Source: UBA5209 sp964625015 (GTDB lineage: Bacteria; Patescibacteriota; Dojkabacteria; SC72). From it: a DNA stretch of 40,945 nucleotides. The translations under genes were made by a program, and so were the position numbers. Positions 7,316 to 15,622 of this stretch are shown here, piece after piece. The first letter of the stretch is position 1. Every line of letters begins with the position of its first letter. Where the stretch lies: positions 1-40,945 of the forward strand of contig CAZUZI010000007.1 of assembly GCA_964625015.1 (NCBI GenBank), written 5' to 3'. The notes beneath the pieces are model-generated. The model saw only the letters and a list, made by a program, of their open reading frames with translations, was not told the DNA's origin and searched no databases.

Positions 7316-8320
7316 TTACAAATCTATGAAATCAAGACTACCCATATGTATTAGTGTCTTACCCTTTCTATCAAAATCCACAAATGCATACTCATCTTCC
7401 AAATCTGTAATCTTTCCAATATACCCATAGCTAGAAAAAGCCCTAGATATTACCTGCTGTCCAATATATTTATCTACAATCCAGTCTCTATTCTCTTTCT
7501 CCATACTAGAAATCACAAACAGTTGATTTTCTGTACCATCCAATATTGTTAACTTACCCCTTAGAGATATTAATTTCTGTATAAATTGCGTATCACAATG
7601 TACAGCTCCAAATCCACCAAGTACTGCGACTGGCAATCCAATACCTCTAAATTCCCTATATGACATTGCATATGTTAATATTGCCACAGCTCCCCTCTCA
7701 AAGAGTTCGGAAGATACCCTATCATAAAGATATGGGCCAACCCATACAATCTTACCTCTATAATCATCCTCTAAAACCTTCTCAGTAACAATACTGCTTC
7801 CATCTGCAAGGAATTCAAGCTTACCAAAATACCTATTATCTGTTTTTGTACTAGATACAGCATCTATACATACAGCATCAGAGGTTATTACCATACCATC
7901 ATTTGGATTAATTACATTGATATATCCTTCAAAATCACTCTCAAATACAGAACTGCCCTCCTCCCCCAATATATCAATAAATCCCTTCGATATCCTTGAA
8001 AGATCTACAACACCAGAATCAGAGGATATTGCCTCTACAAGTGTTAATCCACTTTTTGATACCTTTTGTGCAACTCTCTCTCCACTATCTATATATTCAC
8101 CATCTATTTTGGTTATATATTTGTACGAATCTTCTACTTTACAGTTCAATACTTTAGGAAGATATATAGATTTTTTTATCACACTACTAAAACCTTCAAA
8201 AAGTTTATCTCCAGGTCTTACATAACTACCCTGCTTTACAAAAACCTTTTCACTACCATCCATTGGTATACTAAATTTGTAATTTGTATATTTTTCAAAG
8301 ATTCTACTCCTTACTTCCAT
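7316..8320 (-). CDS. uncharacterised protein paired with the MutL-like gene
   Basis: I do not recognise a family. The N-terminal half has beta-rich repeats of barrel-sandwich (lipoyl/RnfC-like) character, for example KVFVKQGSYVRPGDKLFEG and GEYIDSGERVAQK. The middle has WVGPYLYDRVSSELFERGAV and a glycine-rich GLPVAVLGGFGAVH segment. The C-terminal 40 residues (IGKITDLEDEYAFVDFDRKG) resemble a KOW-like small barrel. There is no signal peptide or membrane segment, so it is probably cytoplasmic. An ATG at 8368 is possible but would overlap the upstream gene by 65 bases; ATG 8320 (MEVRSRIFEKY), with a purine-rich GGAAAG just before it, overlaps by 17 and is preferred. The overlap suggests translational coupling and a joint function. 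Confidence 0.6.
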   Translation of the reverse strand: MEVRSRIFEKYTNYKFSIPMDGSEKVFVKQGSYVRPGDKLFEGFSSVIKKSIYLPKVLNCKVEDSYKYITKIDGEYIDSGERVAQKVSKSGLTLVEAISSDSGVVDLSRISKGFIDILGEEGSSVFESDFEGYINVINPNDGMVITSDAVCIDAVSSTKTDNRYFGKLEFLADGSSIVTEKVLEDDYRGKIVWVGPYLYDRVSSELFERGAVAILTYAMSYREFRGIGLPVAVLGGFGAVHCDTQFIQKLISLRGKLTILDGTENQLFVISSMEKENRDWIVDKYIGQQVISRAFSSYGYIGKITDLEDEYAFVDFDRKGKTLIHMGSLDFIDL

Positions 8321-9680
8321 CTTTCCAATTCTGTAATTTAATTTTGTTATCACTTGGCTTAGGCCCATATATTGCTGGCTTTATTCTGCAATCAACAACA
8401 AGTGAATCATATACAACACCATTCAACCCTGAAACAAAAGAAATATCCTTATTTGTATAGTGAGAGAAAAGAGCACCGTTCCTAAGCTCTCCTTCTACAA
8501 TTACCTTCTCAATTGTATTAGGAATCGTAAATACCTCTAAATTAGGATTAAAAGAATATATATCCATTTGTTCAAAACCTTGAGAAAGAATCTTACCAGA
8601 GAACACTACTTTAGCTTTTGCCCTTGTAGGTACTGATGGTATTACAACTTTTGATACATGAGGAACAATATCCCCCTTTATTACAATAATTTCATCTGAA
8701 AGAGATGCCTGTACTAGATTTCTACCATACGCCAACAACCTATTATTACTATCAATATACATATCAAACATACCTTCTAATTCAAGACCATCTATTAAAG
8801 CAAGATATATATCCTTCTTATCTAAAAGCTCGGTAAGCTTGCCAGTTAAAACTACTGCACTACCATCTCTTCCGAAGTCATTTAATTTCTCCTTGTTATT
8901 CTCTTTAATCGAAAGATTCTGTATTGTTGCAAATGATCTCAAAACATCACTTACAACAGGATCTGATATATAGCTAGGCGGAGTAGCAACAAAATTTGCC
9001 CATCTATTCAATACATCATCGCTATTTGCCTCCACGGAAAGAAAAGCTTGTAGTTTTGAATTCTTTATTGAATCAATTAACCCCATCTCACTACTCCATG
9101 AGATTTGACTCACTGTAAACTCCAAATCTTCTAATTTTTTCTCTTTTTTAAATATACTTCCAGATGATCCGATATATCTAGATCTATATATTGTAAAATG
9201 AGATAAATCTATATCTATCCACATAATATCCTCATACCCCAACCTACTCCTTAAACTCTCTATCAAATTCCTCATATATTGATCATCTACAATCCTAAGT
9301 ACAATATCTCTAGAGAACTCTTTTAGAGAAAGGTATATTTTGTTAAAGAATGGCTGGTTATCATCAACCAGTATCTTTATACCACTAACACCTTCACCTT
9401 CTGAGCCAAAATTAGCAATCTTAAATATATCCCCCCATTTTCTATCGACAATATTCCAATCAAATTCCTTTTCTAAAGAATCAAAATATTCGGACCAAAA
9501 CACCTTATTAAATACAATATCATCCATCCTAAACTTAAGAGGAGAAAGATCTGTCATATCTGAAAGTACATATGTTTTCTGTGCAAGAAAATCTGTATAT
9601 GCAAGATTAGCAAATATACGATTATCCTTAACAAGAACAGTTAAATATGCATTCTGTTTTAATATGGGCAGTGTATCCAT
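8304..9680 (-). CDS. divergent MutL-family (glutamate mutase L-like) actin-like ATPase fold protein
   Basis: The 458-residue protein is mostly unfamiliar, but its second half follows the MutL family, actin-like ATPase-fold proteins named after a gene beside glutamate mutase. MWIDIDLSHFTIYRSR resembles a phosphate-1 strand-turn. GSAVVLTGKLTELL and the following LALIDGLELEGMFDMYIDS and LLAYGRNL match the family pattern LLDALxPxGVxxLYLD...ALG as I remember it. The N-terminal region lacks a clear DxGSTxTK motif, so ATP binding is uncertain. No adenosylcobalamin mutase is nearby, so the name should not be read as a function. It has its own weak promoter region after the rpsR terminator (TGATAAACT about 9 bases before the ATG) and overlaps the following unassigned gene. 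Confidence 0.45.
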   Translation of the reverse strand: MDTLPILKQNAYLTVLVKDNRIFANLAYTDFLAQKTYVLSDMTDLSPLKFRMDDIVFNKVFWSEYFDSLEKEFDWNIVDRKWGDIFKIANFGSEGEGVSGIKILVDDNQPFFNKIYLSLKEFSRDIVLRIVDDQYMRNLIESLRSRLGYEDIMWIDIDLSHFTIYRSRYIGSSGSIFKKEKKLEDLEFTVSQISWSSEMGLIDSIKNSKLQAFLSVEANSDDVLNRWANFVATPPSYISDPVVSDVLRSFATIQNLSIKENNKEKLNDFGRDGSAVVLTGKLTELLDKKDIYLALIDGLELEGMFDMYIDSNNRLLAYGRNLVQASLSDEIIVIKGDIVPHVSKVVIPSVPTRAKAKVVFSGKILSQGFEQMDIYSFNPNLEVFTIPNTIEKVIVEGELRNGALFSHYTNKDISFVSGLNGVVYDSLVVDCRIKPAIYGPKPSDNKIKLQNWKDGSKE

Positions 9681-9712
9681 TGTTTAACTAGTTTATCAGT
9701 ATCCTGGGTAAT

Positions 9713-9735
9713 AAAAAAGGGGCATACGCCCCTTT
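9713..9735 (-). terminator. Rho-independent terminator of the rpsF-ssb-rpsR operon
   Basis: On the minus strand an 8-bp stem AAAGGGGC/GCCCCTTT with a 4-base loop is followed by a six-T run (9718-9713). It begins 2 bases after the rpsR stop codon. The plus-strand side has no T tract, so it acts in one direction. Confidence 0.92.
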
Positions 9736-9737
9736 CA

Positions 9738-10085
9738 CTAAGCTTCTTTTGCAGTATATGGAAGCAGAGCCATATATCTAGCTCTTTTAATAGCTCTCTT
9801 AAGCTGTTTCTGATGCCTATGACATACACCAGACTTCTCTGTTGAGATAATCTTACCTCTTACAGATGTAAACTTCTTTAACTGATATACATCCTTGTAT
9901 GAAATATTCTTTACACCAGAATCACAAAGAGGACATGAAAGATTCTGAATAATCTTCCTTCTTCTTCTCTGTTTCTTTTTTCCACCGTATGAATCATCAC
10001 CTTCATCCTCAACAACACTCTTCTCATCAAAGACATCATCTAATGTTGGAGTTGGTGTTACTTTTTTCTCTTCTGCTTCACTCAT
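9738..10085 (-). CDS. rpsR: 30S ribosomal protein bS18 with N-terminal extension
   Basis: bS18 sits on the 30S platform and pairs with bS6. The core starts near KKKQRRRRK and includes YKDVYQLKKFTSVRGKI and the arginine-rich CHRHQKQLKRAIKRARYMALLPY end. It is of the zinc-binding type: CPLC and CHRH supply four potential ligands. At 115 residues it exceeds the usual 75-85 by an acidic N-terminal extension of about 33 residues (rich in Glu and Asp, including DEGDD). It is the third gene of the conserved rpsF-ssb-rpsR operon, 21 bases after ssb, and is closed by the terminator at 9713-9735. Confidence 0.95.
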   Translation of the reverse strand: MSEAEEKKVTPTPTLDDVFDEKSVVEDEGDDSYGGKKKQRRRRKIIQNLSCPLCDSGVKNISYKDVYQLKKFTSVRGKIISTEKSGVCHRHQKQLKRAIKRARYMALLPYTAKEA

Positions 10086-10106
10086 TACTTACAATATATA
10101 CCTAAA

Positions 10107-10577
10107 TTAAAATGGCAAATCTGAATCCTCTAATGGATCCTCATCAGGAGCCTGTTCATCCATAGGAGGAACATCTTCTGTATCTTTAGAATCATGACTA
10201 TCATCAGAAGCAGAATTCTCTAAACCTGCTCCCTGCTTTCCCTTACTATCAAGAAGAATCATATCATCAACTCTAACCTCTGTCTTATACCTAGTAGAAC
10301 CATCTTCAGCTTCCCATGATCTTGTTGAAAGTGAACCCTCAATATATACCTTCATACCCTTTGCAAGAAGTTGCTGACAAATCTCTGCCATCTTGTTCCA
10401 TGCGACTATATTGTGGAATTCTGCAATCTCTTTTACATCACCATTCTGATCTTTCCATGACTTGTTTGTTGCTAATCCGAATGTAACAACTGGAGTCCCA
10501 CCTGTTGTATATCTCATCTCTGGCTCTCTTGTTAGGTTACCAATCAACTGAACCTTATTTAGTGACCTTGCTGACAT
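10107..10577 (-). CDS. ssb: single-stranded DNA-binding protein
   Basis: SSB coats single-stranded DNA during replication and repair and recruits partners through its acidic C-terminal tip. The OB fold (about residues 1-110) begins with SLNKVQLIGNLTREPEMRYT and contains the typical WKDQNGDVKEIAEFHNIVAWNK region. It is followed by a disordered linker and the acidic tail ending DSDLPF, a good match to the DDDIPF-type interaction tip. The 156-residue length is normal. The gene sits between rpsF and rpsR as in most bacteria, 63 bases after rpsF and 21 bases before rpsR. Confidence 0.97.
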   Translation of the reverse strand: MSARSLNKVQLIGNLTREPEMRYTTGGTPVVTFGLATNKSWKDQNGDVKEIAEFHNIVAWNKMAEICQQLLAKGMKVYIEGSLSTRSWEAEDGSTRYKTEVRVDDMILLDSKGKQGAGLENSASDDSHDSKDTEDVPPMDEQAPDEDPLEDSDLPF

Positions 10578-10640
10578 TTTGTTATATATATAAATTTAAC
10601 TTACCTAAATACTATCAATACCAAATTAAAAAATCTTGAA

Positions 10641-10994
10641 TTAAACCTCTATCTCTTTCTTCTTTATTCTTGTACCAATCTCCTCTGGATGCTCTACCTC
10701 AACAATCATAAATCTTAAAATCTCTTGTCTTAATTGAAGTACTCTCTTCATCTCATTGATAACATCAGGAGAAGACTTAAAGTCATAGACAATATAGTAG
10801 CCCTCATTATGACCTGCAATTTTGTATGCCAAATATCTCTTACCCCATACATCAACATCTAATACCTCACCCTCTTTCTCCATCATATTAACAAACTCCT
10901 TATGAATACTTTTCCTTAAATCATCAGGAAGAAGTGGCTTTAATACAACCATCATTTCATAATTTCTTATCTTTTTTACACTTTCCTTAGCCAT
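10641..10994 (-). CDS. rpsF: 30S ribosomal protein bS6
   Basis: bS6 binds the central domain of 16S rRNA as a heterodimer with bS18. The 117-residue protein has the ferredoxin-like fold signature: IRNYEMMVVLKP at the start, VDVWGKRYLAYKIAGHNEGYYIVYDF in the middle and VLQLRQEILRFMIVEVE near the end. The length is slightly above the usual 95-110 because of a basic tail. It is the first gene of the rpsF-ssb-rpsR operon. The leader of about 40 bases is AT-rich; I did not see the conserved S6:S18-binding leader structure found in many bacteria. Confidence 0.95.
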   Translation of the reverse strand: MAKESVKKIRNYEMMVVLKPLLPDDLRKSIHKEFVNMMEKEGEVLDVDVWGKRYLAYKIAGHNEGYYIVYDFKSSPDVINEMKRVLQLRQEILRFMIVEVEHPEEIGTRIKKKEIEV

Positions 10995-11035
10995 TAAAAA
11001 CTATTTATTAAATTAATATTTATAATGCGAATGGA

Positions 11036-11064
11036 ATTTTAGCAGAAAAAGAGAGTAAAGACAA
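11036..11064 (-). promoter_or_regulatory. promoter of the rpsF-ssb-rpsR operon
   Basis: On the minus strand TTGTCT (11064-11059), 17 bases, TAAAAT (11041-11036). This would start transcription near 11029 and give a leader of about 35 bases before the rpsF ATG at 10994. Confidence 0.55.
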
Positions 11065-11081
11065 TTATTTATACAATATAA

Positions 11082-12209
11082 TTAGGCATTTGCAAGAATA
11101 ATTACATAGTCACCATCTTTGACTATATACTCTTTACCGTGATTCTTTACCAAACCCTTCTCTTTTGCATTGACCCAACCCCCGATATCTATCAATTCAT
11201 CAACATTAACAACATCCGCTGTAATAAAATTCTTTGCCAAATCGGTATGTATGACACCTGCTGCATTTTTAATATCTGCACCACTCTCAATACTCCAAGC
11301 GTTACATTCTTTTTCGGAACCAGTGTAAAAAGTTAAAAGATTTAACCTCTTGTATGCCTTCATAACAACATCTTCCACAGTAATAGGCTTTCTACCAAGT
11401 AATTCAACATACTCATTAAATTCATCCTCACCCATACCTGCTAAATCTGCAAGAAGTTTTACATCTGCCCTAAGTATATACTTCTTTTCATGGTCATTTG
11501 ATATTTCAGCAAGCTTACTCTCCCATTCTACAATTTTCTCCTCATCCATTCCCTCTTTACAGTTGAGAAGGAACAATCTCTGTTTGGATGTAAGAAGAAA
11601 TAGTTCATATACAATATCTTGTTCCTCTTCCGTATTAAACTCCATATCTATTACAGGAATTCCTTCATTCAAACCTTTTAATATTTTTTCTAATACAGAA
11701 ATTTCTAACTGAGCTTCTGCAGTTACACCAGATTTTGAATTTCTAATTACGGATGCGAGCTTCTTTTCTACTACTTCCAAATCCTTGAATATGAGCTCTG
11801 ATTGTACAATCTCAAAATCATCAAAAGGATCAACCCTATTGTAAACATGTACTATCTCTGAACTACTAAATGCCCTAAGTACATACACTATTACATCAAC
11901 TTCTCTAATATGTGCAAGGAATTGATTACCTAGCCCCTCTCCTTTAGATGCCCCTTTAACAAGTCCTGCAATATCTACAAATGTCATAACAGATGGTACA
12001 ACCTTCTGAGCACTAAAGAATGAAGATAACCTATCCAACCTGCTATCAGGTATTTCTACAACACCAACATTCTTATCTATCGTGGTAAATGGATAGTTCT
12101 CCGCAGGAACAGCCTTCTTAGTAAGTGCATTAAACAGAGATGACTTACCTGCATTAGGCAATCCAACTATACCAAGCGACAATGTATGTGATCTAATTAC
12201 TTCTTTCAT
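11082..12209 (-). CDS. ychF: ribosome-associated ATPase YchF (Obg family)
   Basis: YchF is a P-loop NTPase that prefers ATP over GTP and binds ribosomes; in E. coli it is linked to oxidative-stress responses and start-site choice. The Walker A/G1 motif is GLPNAGKSS (about 16-24), G2 lies in NYPFTTIDKNVGVV, and G3 is DIAGLVKGASKGEGLGN. The G4 region reads FLLNCKEG instead of NKxD, in line with relaxed nucleotide specificity. A coiled-coil insertion and a C-terminal TGS domain (TGSEKECNAWSI to the end) follow. At 375 residues it is about ten longer than the norm. It is a single-gene unit with a -10 box 10 bases before the ATG. Confidence 0.95.
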   Translation of the reverse strand: MKEVIRSHTLSLGIVGLPNAGKSSLFNALTKKAVPAENYPFTTIDKNVGVVEIPDSRLDRLSSFFSAQKVVPSVMTFVDIAGLVKGASKGEGLGNQFLAHIREVDVIVYVLRAFSSSEIVHVYNRVDPFDDFEIVQSELIFKDLEVVEKKLASVIRNSKSGVTAEAQLEISVLEKILKGLNEGIPVIDMEFNTEEEQDIVYELFLLTSKQRLFLLNCKEGMDEEKIVEWESKLAEISNDHEKKYILRADVKLLADLAGMGEDEFNEYVELLGRKPITVEDVVMKAYKRLNLLTFYTGSEKECNAWSIESGADIKNAAGVIHTDLAKNFITADVVNVDELIDIGGWVNAKEKGLVKNHGKEYIVKDGDYVIILANA

Positions 12210-12219
12210 ATCAAGCAGA

Positions 12220-12225
12220 ATTATA
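12220..12225 (-). promoter_or_regulatory. -10 box upstream of ychF
   Basis: A consensus TATAAT on the minus strand lies 10 bases before the ATG at 12209, again implying a leader of only a few bases. No good -35 hexamer is present at 16-18 bases. Confidence 0.4.
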
Positions 12226-12289
12226 TACTAAAATATTGATATATAGTAGGTTCTTAACTCTTTCAATGATTACCATTCTAAAGTAATAT

Positions 12290-14119
12290 ATGAAGATGAT
12301 GAGAAACATATTTAAAACGGTACTCCTCTTTACAATATTAATACTAAGTAGTTCGCATATAAGTGCAGAAGCTTACGATTTTTCAGTATCAAACAATTCA
12401 ACAATTCAGTACAACAGTGGTGATGACTATGTCCTTGTAAAAACAGAGTATATCAGAGAGGTAAGAAATAGCTCATACTTCTACTCTACTCAGGGAGAAA
12501 AGATATTCCATATTCCAGATCTCCCCAAAAGCAAAGAGTACGAGCTTCAATTAGAAAGACAATTTAAGAAAGAATCTATTAAGGTTTCAGATATCGGTGG
12601 TAAGAATATATCATATACACTAGAAGAGCTTCCAAATGGAGAAGGGATATATATTAAAGTTCCTAATTACAAACAAACTACATACGGGAACCCTTACAAA
12701 ATATATGTAGAATACAAAACACATGATTTAGTAAAAAGTGTATATGGGAATGTAACAATTGTTGCCCCTGCATTACATAAAGATACACAATTTCAACAAG
12801 TTGATGAAAAGAGTGGTACTAAAACATCCTTCTCATATGATCTAGATATTGTTGTGGACAAAAATATTCAACCACTAAGTAAAATATATCCAACAAAATA
12901 TACAGTTAGTAGCCAAAAAGAGAAAACTGTATACTCATTCAAATCAGAGGAGCGATTAAATACATCCCCATACCTCGAGTTCGGAACAAAACAAATATAT
13001 AGATTTGAACTTAGATACAAAACACCAAAAACGGATAGCATAATTCCAAGTAAATATTCATCGAAATTAAACATTCTCTCTACAAATATATATGAACTCT
13101 CACTTCCAAGAGAGTATTCTGAGAACAATCAGAGGGTAAAGATTGAAAGTATATCTCCTCAACCGATATTAATATCAAAAGATGAAGAGGGAAATATACT
13201 TGCAAAATTTGAGATGCCAGCAAATAAAGAGGGTGAGATTTCAGTAAACGGATACATATATGTAGAACAAAATACTTTAGAGAATAGAAAATACATACCA
13301 GACACTGCCTTGGAAAAATATTTTGAAGAGATATCTAAAGATACAAAGTTAGAACAGTACATAACAGCAACAAAATACTGGGAGGTTAATGACCAATATA
13401 TTAAAGATGAATCAAATAAAATACTGGAGAGCAGTAATACCCTTTCATCATTAATTAAAAATGATTACAAATATATAAATGACAGATTAGAATATGATGA
13501 AAGCAAAGCAAATAGTGACAATGAGCGAATTGGAGCAAAAGCAGCACTAATGGGAGGGGGATCTGTATGTATGGAATATGCAGATTCAATGATTGCAATA
13601 CTTAGAGCACAAGGTATACCTGCAAGAGCAGCACTTGGATATTCAAACTTAAATATATTAAATAAAACTAGTGAAGCAGGAAGTACAAGACATCAATGGG
13701 TACAGATATGGGTACCTGAAGTTGGCTGGATGAGTATAGATCCAACATATGAAAGTGAGAATATGTTAATTGGACAAAGTATAGAGAAGATAGTTTGGGA
13801 AACATTCTATGATGAGAATCTAAGTAATATACGAATATACTCTGCAGATAGTATAGAAAATAGTAATTTCTCTAATTACTCCGTAAAAGTATATGCAGTG
13901 CCAGAAGTTGTAAATGAAAGTGATTTACTTGATTACTCTGATATTCAAAATAGTGGCAATACAGTTACAGATACATTAAACACATTTGTAAAGACAACAG
14001 TCCTTGGAAAAGTATTACTCCTAGTAACTCCAATACTGATCGTATTGTTACTCTTAACACTTCTAATATCAATGATTAGATATTTAGTTACTAAAGCGAA
14101 GAATCGTATATCCTCTTAA
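12290..14119 (+). CDS. secreted, membrane-anchored transglutaminase-like protein
   Basis: The protein starts with a signal peptide (about residues 1-27, ending near SHISAEA), continues with about 350 residues of beta-rich extracellular sequence, and then has a transglutaminase-core domain. The Cys-His-Asp triad is intact: Cys427 in GGGSVCMEYAD, His468 in TRHQWVQIW and Asp484 in MSIDPTYE. A C-terminal membrane helix (about 563-588) ends in a basic tail, so the enzyme would sit outside the membrane. Bacterial members act as cysteine proteases or as cross-linking enzymes, and sequence alone does not tell which. Start at 12290; ATGs at 12296 and 12299 are alternatives. The 3' end overlaps the convergent AMP phosphorylase gene by 29 bases. 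Confidence 0.88.
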   Translation: MKMMRNIFKTVLLFTILILSSSHISAEAYDFSVSNNSTIQYNSGDDYVLVKTEYIREVRNSSYFYSTQGEKIFHIPDLPKSKEYELQLERQFKKESIKVSDIGGKNISYTLEELPNGEGIYIKVPNYKQTTYGNPYKIYVEYKTHDLVKSVYGNVTIVAPALHKDTQFQQVDEKSGTKTSFSYDLDIVVDKNIQPLSKIYPTKYTVSSQKEKTVYSFKSEERLNTSPYLEFGTKQIYRFELRYKTPKTDSIIPSKYSSKLNILSTNIYELSLPREYSENNQRVKIESISPQPILISKDEEGNILAKFEMPANKEGEISVNGYIYVEQNTLENRKYIPDTALEKYFEEISKDTKLEQYITATKYWEVNDQYIKDESNKILESSNTLSSLIKNDYKYINDRLEYDESKANSDNERIGAKAALMGGGSVCMEYADSMIAILRAQGIPARAALGYSNLNILNKTSEAGSTRHQWVQIWVPEVGWMSIDPTYESENMLIGQSIEKIVWETFYDENLSNIRIYSADSIENSNFSNYSVKVYAVPEVVNESDLLDYSDIQNSGNTVTDTLNTFVKTTVLGKVLLLVTPILIVLLLLTLLISMIRYLVTKAKNRISS

Positions 14120-15605
14120 TATCTACAGCTTTCTTCCCCTCTTCCATCCTATCCTCTGTAGTAGCATATAGTGTCATAAGGGTTTCTCCCTTCTTAGCGT
14201 TTTCTCCTGGCATTTTGTCTATGTATATACCGGCCTCTTTAATCTTAGGAGTTCCAAGAGCTCTAGCAATCTCTACGATTTCTCTTGTACATATATATTT
14301 TACTTCCATATCCTTTGGAGCTTTAACCTCATACACTATCTTCCCAGGTTTCATATCAACAGACTTTACCTCACTCTTTGCACCTTGGGCTTTTGCAATT
14401 TCCCAGAATTTTGTCAGAGCTTTACCTGAATCCAATACTTCTTGAGCAACTTTCTTACCCTCCCCCTTCTTTGCTTTATCATTGTTCTCTAAAAGCTCAG
14501 CAGCCATACCAAGAACAATCTCTTCCATACCTTTTGGACGTTTCTCATCTCTTTCTAGTACTCTTAGACAATCTCTCATTTCAAGAACAGGGCCAACACC
14601 ATTACCATCAGGTCCTTTTACTACCCTTTTAAATGTTACACACTTTATACCAAACTGTTTGAAAAGTTTCTCAAACTCTCTCTTCAGAAATTCTAAATCA
14701 TCTGGTCTCTCTATTTTAGTTCCTTTACCGTATGGAAGATCAATTAAAACGGATGTAACACCGACTGCAATCTTCTTTGCCACTATACTTACCAGAACTT
14801 TTTGAAACTCCTGTATCTTTAATGATCTTTCCACATTAATGATTTCATCATCAGCAGGAGCTAAATACAACGAACCTCCCCATATCATACATGCCCCAGC
14901 CTTTTCTACTACCTCATATACTTTCTTTTTTGGTAAAGCTACAGGCATAACAGTCTCTAATATATCTGTTGTTCCAGCAGGAGAAGTTATTGCTCTTGTG
15001 GAACTATTAGGAACAACTAGACCCTTTGCTGCAAGTATAGGGACGAGGATTGGTGTAATACCCTTTCCTGCTGTACCACCAATTGAATGCTTATCAACAA
15101 CAACCCCCTTGTTCCCCTTAATATATTTAAAGTCTAAAATATCTCCAGATTCGGCCATTCCCTTCGTCATCCACCTAATTTCATCATCATTAAACCCTGG
15201 ATTAAAGAAGGTAGAAACAAAGAACGCAACCTCTGTCTCTTTTAGCTTTCTTGAACCTATATCAGTCATTATGGATAGAAGTTCTTCCTCATTAAGTCTC
15301 TGTCCAGAGATTTTCTTTTTAATAGCCTCTAATGACTTACTAGCATTTGGTAAATCAAGCAGGATTCTACCACCTTCTGGTATATGATATTCTGTTGATA
15401 TTTCCTCATAGAGACCTATTTCCCCATGAGATACTTTAGAATCAGTAATTATAACCTTTACGTAAAGTTCTATATCCTTAAAACCAAGAAGAACTATCTC
15501 CCCCTCACTTATACCTAACTCATCTGCATCACTCTGATGAACTATTACAAACAGATCTTTGCCTGCTCCAAGATCAAAATTTTTACTCTTTAGGTATAGG
15601 GCCAT
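14091..15605 (-). CDS. deoA: AMP phosphorylase (archaeal type)
   Basis: This enzyme converts AMP (also CMP and UMP) and phosphate into the base and ribose-1,5-bisphosphate. At 504 residues it has the archaeal length, with an N-terminal domain of about 80 residues that is absent from ordinary 430-residue thymidine phosphorylases. The phosphate-binding KHSIGG (172-177) continues as TAGKGITPILVPILAA, and NSSTRAITSPAGTTDILE is also typical. The next gene upstream encodes the following enzyme of the pathway, ribose-1,5-bisphosphate isomerase, 17 bases away. Together they feed nucleotide sugars towards ribulose-1,5-bisphosphate, which RuBisCO would carboxylate. RuBisCO is not in this window. No Shine-Dalgarno sequence. 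Confidence 0.93.
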   Translation of the reverse strand: MALYLKSKNFDLGAGKDLFVIVHQSDADELGISEGEIVLLGFKDIELYVKVIITDSKVSHGEIGLYEEISTEYHIPEGGRILLDLPNASKSLEAIKKKISGQRLNEEELLSIMTDIGSRKLKETEVAFFVSTFFNPGFNDDEIRWMTKGMAESGDILDFKYIKGNKGVVVDKHSIGGTAGKGITPILVPILAAKGLVVPNSSTRAITSPAGTTDILETVMPVALPKKKVYEVVEKAGACMIWGGSLYLAPADDEIINVERSLKIQEFQKVLVSIVAKKIAVGVTSVLIDLPYGKGTKIERPDDLEFLKREFEKLFKQFGIKCVTFKRVVKGPDGNGVGPVLEMRDCLRVLERDEKRPKGMEEIVLGMAAELLENNDKAKKGEGKKVAQEVLDSGKALTKFWEIAKAQGAKSEVKSVDMKPGKIVYEVKAPKDMEVKYICTREIVEIARALGTPKIKEAGIYIDKMPGENAKKGETLMTLYATTEDRMEEGKKAVDIKRIYDSSL

Positions 15606-15622
15606 ATATGTATGTATTTAAT

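Noticed and set aside
14839..15387. Long open frame of 182 codons on the plus strand inside the AMP phosphorylase gene
   Set aside because: It is antisense to strongly conserved coding sequence, shows no recognisable motif and is a codon-bias shadow.
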